DNA from: CAYGAW01 sp964347945
Lineage (GTDB): Bacteria > Chloroflexota > Anaerolineae > UBA7937 > B3-Chlor
Direction: 5' to 3'
Length of the DNA: 59,205 nucleotides
Assembly: GCA_964347945.1 (NCBI GenBank)
Contig: CAYGAW010000053.1
Location: forward strand, 1-59,205
Shown piece after piece: positions 42,998 to 49,724 of this stretch (its first letter is position 1; each line of letters opens with the position of its first letter). Both the position numbers and the translations under genes were made by a program. The notes under the pieces were generated by a model. The model saw only the letters and a list, made by a program, of their open reading frames with translations, had not been told where the DNA came from and did not search any database.

Positions 42998-43531
42998 TTA
43001 CACAGACTCCCCCGCAGTCAGGATCACGTCCTTCCTGCGGTCAAGGGTAGTGTTCAGTTCCTGCAAGAGAAGCAGCGCGTCGTTGGCCAGAGGCCTCAGC
43101 TCTTCCCCGCCCATGGCTGCGATAGCTACCTTGTCCATTGTTTCGGCCAGTTGCTCAACCGAGGTAGTGAGCGCGTTGTCGTAGATGTAGAGGGCATCAA
43201 GTTGCTCCTCCTTGACCCGCACCGCGTCGAACAAACCAGCGTAACCGTATTCGGCCACCTTCAGGCGGTCGATGAGCAGTTGAAGCTGGAGCATCGTCCT
43301 CTCCAGCAACCCCAGATCTTGTAGCTTTCCCTCACTGGCCAACTGATTCTGAACGTTGGACAGCTTGCTTCGCTGCTCCTCGAAGCGCCGCGAGAGGTGC
43401 ATCCGCAATAGCTTGTCCGCCTCCCGGCGCATCTCCTTCTCTTTGTAGCCCCGATAGCCAGGGATCGCACCCACCAGCTTCTCTAGCGACCCGCGGGCAT
43501 CCGATACCGTACCTCTGAGATCCTCCATCAT
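42998..43531 (-). CDS. coiled-coil protein, putative partner of the SPFH protein
   Basis: The 177-residue protein is almost entirely helical and charged: LEKLVGAIPGYRGYKEKEMR at the N-terminus, then long helices with heptad-like spacing (LLERTMLQLQLLIDRLKVAEYGYAG) and LLLLQELNTTLDRRKDVILT. No membrane segment or catalytic motif is seen. GGGAGGTGGG lies before the ATG; a second ATG immediately follows. It precedes the SPFH gene by 31 bp, so a joint envelope or cytoskeletal role is inferred from linkage. I do not recognise the family. Confidence 0.7.
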   Translation of the reverse strand: MMEDLRGTVSDARGSLEKLVGAIPGYRGYKEKEMRREADKLLRMHLSRRFEEQRSKLSNVQNQLASEGKLQDLGLLERTMLQLQLLIDRLKVAEYGYAGLFDAVRVKEEQLDALYIYDNALTTSVEQLAETMDKVAIAAMGGEELRPLANDALLLLQELNTTLDRRKDVILTAGESV

Positions 43532-43666
43532 TCACCCACCTCCCGTTGTCATCCGGCCTTCGCTCCGGGCCTGTCTACATTGTAACTCATGTCAGCTCAA
43601 AAGGTAAAGCCGCGATCAGCCGGTGCACTTCATCAGACTCTGCTCGAGGAGATCGCTACACGCTCC

Positions 43667-44206
43667 CTAAGCGTAGAAGCAGAGCATGGTGCTGCCATAC
43701 TTGCGCTGATCGGTGAGTTGCAGGTTCGCCAGTTCCAGCTCCTCGTACTCCTTGGGATGGATCTGGGCCACCACCAAGCCACCGGGCGACAGAAGGCCGC
43801 TCTGATCCACGGCCCGGAGGGTCTTGGCCCACAGCCCTTGGTATTGCGGTGGCGCGACATAGATCAGATCGAAGGGCTCCAAGTCTTGCTTTGTCAGGAA
43901 AGCAAAGACGTCTGACTTGACCACCCGCGCCCTGTCAACTAGCCTGGTGTGGGTTAGGTTGTCCTTGATAGTGGCAATCGCTTGTCTCCCCCGATCCACA
44001 AATACCGCGCTGTGCGCTCCCCGGCTGAGGGCCTCAATCCCTACGCTTCCCGTGCCAGCGTAGAGATCAAGGAAACGGGCATCCACCACCATATCCCCCA
44101 ATATGCCAAAGAGGGCTTCCTTGACCCTCTCCCCGACGGGGCGAGTGGAGGATCCAGGCACCATCTTCAGCCTGCGGCCTTTGGCCTCACCTGCTATGAC
44201 CCTCAT
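43667..44206 (-). CDS. rsmD: 16S rRNA guanine(966)-N2-methyltransferase RsmD
   Basis: The 179-residue enzyme begins MRVIAGEAKGRRL, typical of RsmD, followed by PVGERVKEALFGIL and SAM motif I FLDLYAGTGSVGIEALSRGA. The catalytic motif, normally DPPY, reads YVAPPQYQGLW (Ala118, Tyr122), with an inserted Gln. The family is otherwise well matched, so this is probably a lineage variant, not inactivation. The ATG at 44206 overlaps the stop of the upstream gene in ATGA and has GGAGGAC before it, so translation is coupled. It is the last gene of the valS transcript. Confidence 0.88.
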   Translation of the reverse strand: MRVIAGEAKGRRLKMVPGSSTRPVGERVKEALFGILGDMVVDARFLDLYAGTGSVGIEALSRGAHSAVFVDRGRQAIATIKDNLTHTRLVDRARVVKSDVFAFLTKQDLEPFDLIYVAPPQYQGLWAKTLRAVDQSGLLSPGGLVVAQIHPKEYEELELANLQLTDQRKYGSTMLCFYA

Positions 44207-44760
44207 GTTCTGTCCTCCATTCCTGCCTCTCGAGCCAGTTGTCCTCGGCGGAGGAATGACTGTAGCCGCGCTGGCCGATATAGACGACCGTCCAATAGCA
44301 GCCAGACGAGGATGGCGACACCTCCCAGCTCCAAAGGTATGGTGAGGCGATCCTCCCGGACCACCTCTCTGTATGCCTCGAGCATACCTCGGACCGAGTG
44401 AAGATCGCGCCAGTTTCCGAACCGCCTGCCGAAGAAAGGATGAAGCAGCGTGTGCGGAAAACGCCACATACGATCTGTGAGAAGATGGCTGTTGAAGGCC
44501 AGGGCGTAGGGCAGCCATTCGCGCGCGAGGAGCAGCGTGGTCAGCAAGATTGGCAGCTGGCAAAAGAACAGTGTATGGGCCCAGACCTGCCCCGTCCGAT
44601 GCTTGGAGAGGCCGCTCAATGCCAGAGCCTTATCGCTCAGGTCGGGGGCCACTGCCCCCACGGCGACCAGGCGATAGTCTGCCTCCCGAAAGAGACCCGC
44701 CCTCTTCTGCAGCAACCTGAGGCCGCCCCAAGCGTAGGCGATGTGGCCCAGCGGCAGCAT
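44203..44760 (-). CDS. YdjM-like membrane-bound metal-dependent hydrolase family protein
   Basis: The 185-residue protein has HIAYAWGGLRLL at its start, then AVGAVAPDLSDKALAL, GLSKHRTGQVWAHTLFF and NSHLLTDRMWRFPHTLLHPF. The repeated His/Asp pattern with hydrophobic helices matches the YdjM/DUF457-like inner membrane hydrolase group. Two or three membrane segments are visible (LPILLTTLLLA; LGGVAILVWLLLDG). The reaction is unknown. It begins three bases after the valS stop and overlaps rsmD by four, so the three genes form an operon. Confidence 0.75.
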   Translation of the reverse strand: MLPLGHIAYAWGGLRLLQKRAGLFREADYRLVAVGAVAPDLSDKALALSGLSKHRTGQVWAHTLFFCQLPILLTTLLLAREWLPYALAFNSHLLTDRMWRFPHTLLHPFFGRRFGNWRDLHSVRGMLEAYREVVREDRLTIPLELGGVAILVWLLLDGRLYRPARLQSFLRRGQLAREAGMEDRT

Positions 44761-44763
44761 CCC

Positions 44764-47382
44764 CTAGTTCCCCAAAGCCTCCAGCTTCTCAGCCAGTTTC
44801 TTCAGCTCCCTCTGGTACCGGGCCAGCTTGTCCCGTTCCCGGCACACCACCTCCGGCGGAGCCTTGGTCACGAACCCTACATTGGCCAGCAACTGCTCCG
44901 CGCGAGCGATTTCGCCCTCAAGGTTAGCGATTTCCTCCTCGAAACGCTCACGCTCCTTGTCCGCGTCCACGTCGACGACCAAAGTGGTAGTCAATTGCCC
45001 GGTCACCACTCCGCTGCCGGCGGGCACCTCCTCCAGCTTGACAGCGACCGCCCTAGGCTCCACGCGAGCCAAGAAGGCAAACACGTCCTGCTGAGAAGTC
45101 AAGACTTCGCAGAGGTCTCCAGCCCCTGTGTAAGAGGCCGGCTTTGTCTCTACCGGCCAGCCCTCCTCAGCGCGGCGGTTGCGGATGTCACGGATGTGTT
45201 GCCATATCTCGTGCTGAGCCGCCTCTGCTGCCTCATCGACCAGCCCAGGTTCTGGCCAGGGAGCGATCATCAGACTGTCGCCTTCGTGGGGTACATGTTG
45301 CCATATCTCCTCAGTGACGAACGGCATGAACGGATGAAGGAGCCGTAGGGTGCGCTCGAACACGTGCACCAGCGCGTGCCCGGCTGTCTCCTTCGCGTCC
45401 TCATCCTCCCCGTAGAGCCGCACCTTGGTGGCCTCGATGAACCAGTCTGCAAACTCGCCCCACAGGAACTCGTAGATCTGCTTGCCTGCCTCGCCGAACT
45501 GGTAGCTGTCCAACAGGCGGGTGGCGTCGCTTATCAGCCGGTTGTGACGGGAGAGAATCCAGCGATCCTCGGGCCGCAAGTGGGGCCAAGTCTCGGGTTC
45601 CCCAGAAGGCAGTTCGTAGTCCGCCGGCAGGTTGCCGGTGATGAACCGGGCCATCTGCCATATCTTGTTGGCGAAGTTCCTGCTGGACTCCAGTTTCTCC
45701 TCGTAGAGCTTCATATCCTCTCCTGGGCTGCTGCCGGTGATGATCGTGAAGCGCAGAGCATCGGCTCCGTACTGGGCCACCACATCCAGGGGATCCGCCA
45801 CGTTGCCCCTAGACTTGCTCATCTTCTCACCCTGATCGTCTCGCATCAGCCCATGGAGATAGATGTCGCGGAAGGGCACGTCGCCCATGTGCTCCAAGCC
45901 CAGCATGATCATCCGTGCCACCCAGAAGAAGAGGATGTCGTAGCCAGTCTCCATCACCGACGTGGGATAGAAGTAACGCAGGTCCTCCGTGTCGTCGGGC
46001 CAGCCCAACGTCGAGAAAGGCCACAGACCCGATGAGAACCAGGTGTCCAAGACATCAGGATCCTGACGGATGTTCTTTCCGCCGCAATGCTCGCACTGCG
46101 TCGGATCCACCGTGGCCACAGTGAGGCCATCGCAATCATCGCAGTACCATACAGGGATGCGGTGCCCCCACCAGAGTTGACGGGAGATGCACCAGTCCCG
46201 GATATTCTCCATCCAGTTGTAGTACACTTTGACGAAGCGTTCAGGGACAATCCTGATCCGTCCGTCGCGCACCGCCTCAATGGCAGGTTTGGCCAGAGGC
46301 TTGATCTTGACGAACCACTGCTCCGAGACCAGCGGCTCCACCATGGTGTGGCAGCGCTGGCAGCGGCCCGGGGCGTGGACGTGAGACTGAATCTTGACCA
46401 ACAGCCCCTGCTCCCGGAGATCCTCCACCAGCTTCTCGCGCGCGTCGTAGCGGTCCATCCCCGCATAAGGCCCAGCCTCGTCGTTGAGGGTGGCATCGAG
46501 GTTCATGATATTCACCGTGTCCAGGCTGTGGCGCTCGCCGATGTCATAGTCGTTGGGATCGTGTCCTGGAGTCACCTTGACCGCGCCGGTGCCGAACTCC
46601 GGGTCCACCAACTCATCCGCGATGATGGGGATGCGCCGCCCCAGGGCCGGCAAGATGGCAATCTTGCCCACCATCTCTTCATACCGTTTGTCACGCGGGT
46701 TCACAGCTACCGCCGTGTCGCCCAGGATGGTCTCCGGTCGCGTGGTAGCGACCTCGATGTAACCCCCCTCCTCCAGCGGGTAACGAACGTAGTATAGCTG
46801 GCCCGGTTCATCCTCGTGGGGCGTCTCCAAGTCTGATAGCGCGGTCTGGCACCGGGGACACCAGTTGATGATGTACTCGCCGCGATAGATGAGACCCTTC
46901 CGGTACAGGTTGACGAAGGCCTCTCGCACCGCCCGCGACAGTCCCTCATCCAGAGTAAACCGCTCACGCGTCCAATCGCAAGAGGCTCCCAGGCGGCGGA
47001 GTTGATGGGTGATGATGCCCCCGTATTCGTCCCTCCACTCCCAGAGCATCTCCTCGAACTTCTCTCGCCCCACATCGTGGCGCGTAAGCCCTTGCTTGGC
47101 CAACTCCTTCTCCACCACATTCTGCGTGCTGATGCCAGCGTGGTCGCTGCCAGGCAGCCAGAGCGTGGGCTCTCCGCGCATACGATGGTAGCGGATCATC
47201 AGATCCTCGAAGGCGATGAACATGGCGTGCCCGTGGTGGAGCTCTCCAGTGATGTTGGGCGGCGGAATGACGATGGTGAAGGGCTTCCGATCCCAGTCTA
47301 TCTGCGGGGTGAAGTACCCTCGCTCCTCCCAGAAGGTGTATAGCCTCTCTTCAGTCTCCCGCGGGCTATAGGTCCTCGACAT
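44764..47382 (-). CDS. valS: valyl-tRNA synthetase
   Basis: The 872-residue class I synthetase charges tRNA-Val. The HIGH-type motif is PPPNITGELHHGHAM and the KMSKS motif is GEKMSKSRGN. The editing domain (TTRPETILGDTAVAVNP ... GTGAVKVTPGHDPNDYDIG), the anticodon-binding domain and the C-terminal coiled-coil arm (EEIANLEGEIARAEQLLANV) are all visible. A CxxC-type zinc region (CEHCGGKN; CDDCDG) lies within the connective part. Starts at 47382 or eight codons upstream are both possible. A T-box riboswitch upstream places it under uncharged tRNA-Val control. Two further genes follow with coupling. Confidence 0.97.
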   Translation of the reverse strand: MSRTYSPRETEERLYTFWEERGYFTPQIDWDRKPFTIVIPPPNITGELHHGHAMFIAFEDLMIRYHRMRGEPTLWLPGSDHAGISTQNVVEKELAKQGLTRHDVGREKFEEMLWEWRDEYGGIITHQLRRLGASCDWTRERFTLDEGLSRAVREAFVNLYRKGLIYRGEYIINWCPRCQTALSDLETPHEDEPGQLYYVRYPLEEGGYIEVATTRPETILGDTAVAVNPRDKRYEEMVGKIAILPALGRRIPIIADELVDPEFGTGAVKVTPGHDPNDYDIGERHSLDTVNIMNLDATLNDEAGPYAGMDRYDAREKLVEDLREQGLLVKIQSHVHAPGRCQRCHTMVEPLVSEQWFVKIKPLAKPAIEAVRDGRIRIVPERFVKVYYNWMENIRDWCISRQLWWGHRIPVWYCDDCDGLTVATVDPTQCEHCGGKNIRQDPDVLDTWFSSGLWPFSTLGWPDDTEDLRYFYPTSVMETGYDILFFWVARMIMLGLEHMGDVPFRDIYLHGLMRDDQGEKMSKSRGNVADPLDVVAQYGADALRFTIITGSSPGEDMKLYEEKLESSRNFANKIWQMARFITGNLPADYELPSGEPETWPHLRPEDRWILSRHNRLISDATRLLDSYQFGEAGKQIYEFLWGEFADWFIEATKVRLYGEDEDAKETAGHALVHVFERTLRLLHPFMPFVTEEIWQHVPHEGDSLMIAPWPEPGLVDEAAEAAQHEIWQHIRDIRNRRAEEGWPVETKPASYTGAGDLCEVLTSQQDVFAFLARVEPRAVAVKLEEVPAGSGVVTGQLTTTLVVDVDADKERERFEEEIANLEGEIARAEQLLANVGFVTKAPPEVVCRERDKLARYQRELKKLAEKLEALGN

Positions 47383-47487
47383 CTCTTTCCCGTTCATGGT
47401 CCTCAAACCTCTCTACACAATGCCCAACTCGCACACTAGCGCCCTTCCTCACGTTAGTCCATTCTCTGTCGCCGGTTTCTCTCGATA

Positions 47488-47560
47488 CCACCACGGCCTG
47501 AAGGCCGTGGCTTGCGCCGATCGCCCTTCGCATTCTGTGGCCTTCAGGCCGCAGTGTATC
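47488..47560. repeat. 73-bp hairpin repeat, copy A
   Basis: The unit starts CCACCACGGCCTGAAGGCC and carries a perfect stem (CCACGGCCT / AGGCCGTGG) followed by a second imperfect palindrome around GGCCTTCAGGCC. A 73-bp copy with six substitutions lies 98 bp to the right. Both lie in the valS leader, between the T-box terminator and the start codon. Confidence 0.75.
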
Positions 47561-47585
47561 CCCTGCACCCCACTTCTTTTCACAC

Positions 47586-47658
47586 CCACCACGGCCTGAA
47601 GGGCGTGGCTTGCGCCGATGGCCCTTCGCATTCTGTGGCCTGCGGGCCACAGTCTATC
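47586..47658. repeat. 73-bp hairpin repeat, copy B
   Basis: This direct repeat of the unit at 47488 is about 92 percent identical by eye. Its second palindrome has compensatory-looking changes (GTGGCCTGCGGGCCAC), preserving base pairing. Confidence 0.75.
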
Positions 47659-47679
47659 CGAGCGAAACATCCAGTGACA

Positions 47680-47952
47680 GTAGCAACAAGCCCCTTCCAT
47701 CTTGAGGACGAAAGGGGCTCTTCCGCGGTACCACCTCGATTCCGCCAAGGCGCTGGCCCTGACGGCGCTCGCCGGGCTATAACGGGCCCAACCGAAGGAA
47801 CCTACTGAGCTGTCAAGCTGTTCAGCTCCCCGACTCCCAGGCGACCTTCAGCGGTTTCGTTGCGGGAGGCTTTCAGCCGCTGACCTCCCTTCTCTAGCAA
47901 CTCCAGACCGCCTACTCCTCCTGATCGCCGTCTTTGTTGGATCTTCTATTCT
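47680..47952 (-). promoter_or_regulatory. T-box riboswitch upstream of valS
   Basis: On the minus strand the leader has an AGGAGGAGTAGG-type stem I and the conserved T-box sequence AGGTGGTACCGCGG (47723-47736). It ends in a terminator helix AGCCCCTTT / AAGGGGCT whose 5' half can alternatively pair with the T-box. A GUC triplet at 47843-47845 lies where a valine specifier is expected, though I did not fold the whole stem I. Uncharged tRNA-Val would favour the antiterminator and switch on valS and the two downstream genes. The U-run after the terminator is short. Confidence 0.9.
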
Positions 47953-47959
47953 CTGAGCT

Positions 47960-47988
47960 ATTCTAACCGATTTTCCGTTTCCTGTCAA
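47960..47988 (-). promoter_or_regulatory. promoter of the T-box/valS operon
   Basis: On the minus strand TTGACA (47983-47988) and TAGAAT (47960-47965) are separated by 17 bp, just upstream of the T-box leader. Confidence 0.8.
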
Positions 47989-48050
47989 GGGACGCCCGAC
48001 ATCGCTCCCAGCCTGAGACCGCCTGCCCCGACGGAACACAAATCATCTGT

Positions 48051-48626
48051 CTAGAAGCCAAGGGCTCCTCCCACAGCACCGGCACCCAGGCCCAAGAGCC
48101 CAAGCACTATCCCGGCCACGACTGAGATTGCAATCAAGGCAATCCAGCCCAGGATGACGGTGACGATGGTCTGCACCCACTCCAGATCCAGGGCCTCCTT
48201 GGTCGCTACGAACCAGGCGATCACCATCAGGACCCAGGCGATGAACATGACTGGAGCCAACAGGCAGCCCAGGGCAGTGGAGAAGGCGGCCACGGCTCCG
48301 ATGACCCCCACCACCTGCCACACGTACGCCAGACCCAGAGTCCGCACTAACTCTTCGAAGGTGACGTCAGCGTTGAACACGGCACGCCCTACCCAGTTGA
48401 TGACGAGCGCAGCCACGGCGAAACCGATGACGGCAAAGATGGTGCCCCCTACTGCGCCGATCAGCCATCGGACCACGTTGCTGCTTGCCTGAGCCCCGAG
48501 TTGGTTGAGGAGTGCGACCACGACCACCAGGATCCAGGCGGTGGTCGTGAACGTAGTGTCCTTCTCGACCTCGGCGTAGACTCCCTTGCGGAACGTGAAC
48601 GCGCCAATGATACGTTCGATCAGCAT
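48051..48626 (-). CDS. Yip1-like membrane protein
   Basis: The 191-residue protein starts MLIERIIGAFTFRKGVYAEVE and then has five hydrophobic helices (for example TAWILVVVVALLNQLG, GTIFAVIGFAVAALVINWVG, MFIAWVLMVIAWFV, ILGWIALIAISVVAGIVLGLLG). This is the layout of Yip1 domain proteins. Function in bacteria is unknown. AAGGAGGGAGAGAC immediately precedes the chosen ATG, which favours it over an in-frame start 12 codons upstream. Confidence 0.8.
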   Translation of the reverse strand: MLIERIIGAFTFRKGVYAEVEKDTTFTTTAWILVVVVALLNQLGAQASSNVVRWLIGAVGGTIFAVIGFAVAALVINWVGRAVFNADVTFEELVRTLGLAYVWQVVGVIGAVAAFSTALGCLLAPVMFIAWVLMVIAWFVATKEALDLEWVQTIVTVILGWIALIAISVVAGIVLGLLGLGAGAVGGALGF

Positions 48627-48795
48627 GTCTCTCCCTCCTTGTGCAGAAACTGTGATGAGCACCTTTGAACTGTAGCACGACCCGGCCGCTTCCTACGCTA
48701 TCCTACCCTCCTTCCTGTTCCTGCGCCGGCCTGCCTCCGCTTCTTGCCGACCAATCAGTGGGGTTCAGGCCAGCCACACACTATGCCGTCGATCC

Positions 48796-49548
48796 CTATT
48801 CCGGTTCCACGGACGAAGCGCCGGACGTGTCGATCGTCCCCAGCGAGGGCCGGCCCAGATACGTGACGTGTGAAGCGCCACTCGCATCCGCATCCAGTCT
48901 CCCACTCGCGTTCACGGTAACCCGGCTGGCGCCGCTGGCCTCGACGCTCGCGTCAGCCACTGGGAAACCGGACAGGTCCACGCGGCTCGCCCCCGAGGCA
49001 TCGATGATCACGTCTTCCGCAGAGCCCCTCAGAGTCAGGTCGCTGGCACCGGAAATGTCGAATCGCGCATCTGCACATTCGATGTCGCCCCTCAAACCGC
49101 TCGCCCCGGACACGCCCACCGTGAGTGCCGCTGAGGACTTGAACCCGCTGATCGTGGCGCGACTTGCGCCGCTCAGATCAAGCCCTGCCAGATCGGGCAT
49201 GGTTACTTCCGCGCGCCTGGCGGCATCCGCGATCACGTAGCGGTGGTCGGGCTCTAGGCCGATCTTCAGCGTGCTGCCTTCCTTGACTACCTGAAGATAC
49301 TCTATCAGGCTTTCATCAATGTCGATGATCACGCTGAACTCGCCGCCCTGCCTGATGTCCGCCGTAAAGGCATGGCTCACTTCAACTTGGTCGAACCCGG
49401 TGATGGAGAACTCCTCGGTCACCACATTGCCCGAGACTTGTATCAACTCGCCGGTCTCCTGGATGAGGTCGCCAATGTCGGGGATACCACAACAGGCGCT
49501 CACGAATGGAACCAACACGATGAGTGTCAAGAGGATATACTTTCTCAT
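48796..49548 (-). CDS. lipoprotein with head-GIN domain (DUF2807)
   Basis: The 250-residue protein has a lipoprotein signal (KYILLTLIVLVPFVSACC) and a DUF2807/GIN domain. The domain starts FSITGFDQVEVSHAFTADI and continues as a right-handed beta-helix with repeating (L/I/V)xGASx(L/V/A) turns, such as LDLSGASRATISG, VGVSGASGL, DASGASRVDLSG, EASGASRVTV and DTSGASSVEPE. The domain is common in envelope proteins of unknown role. AAGGAGGTAGAG precedes the ATG; in-frame sequence upstream is not secretory. It lies next to the Yip1-like gene, same strand, about 170 bp apart. Confidence 0.9.
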   Translation of the reverse strand: MRKYILLTLIVLVPFVSACCGIPDIGDLIQETGELIQVSGNVVTEEFSITGFDQVEVSHAFTADIRQGGEFSVIIDIDESLIEYLQVVKEGSTLKIGLEPDHRYVIADAARRAEVTMPDLAGLDLSGASRATISGFKSSAALTVGVSGASGLRGDIECADARFDISGASDLTLRGSAEDVIIDASGASRVDLSGFPVADASVEASGASRVTVNASGRLDADASGASHVTYLGRPSLGTIDTSGASSVEPE

Positions 49549-49724
49549 CTCTACCTCCTTGCATAGCCTCGTCTTGTGATGCCACACGTTGCTCTCTCCA
49601 TCTCGTCCTCGGAGAGTCTCTCCTCCTTCAAGTATAGCATCTATCTCGTGCCTGGCCAAGCTCGTACTCTCATGGCGCGCGATTCCTCTCTGTCAGCTGC
49701 CATGGCCTCCAAGCACAGGATCAC

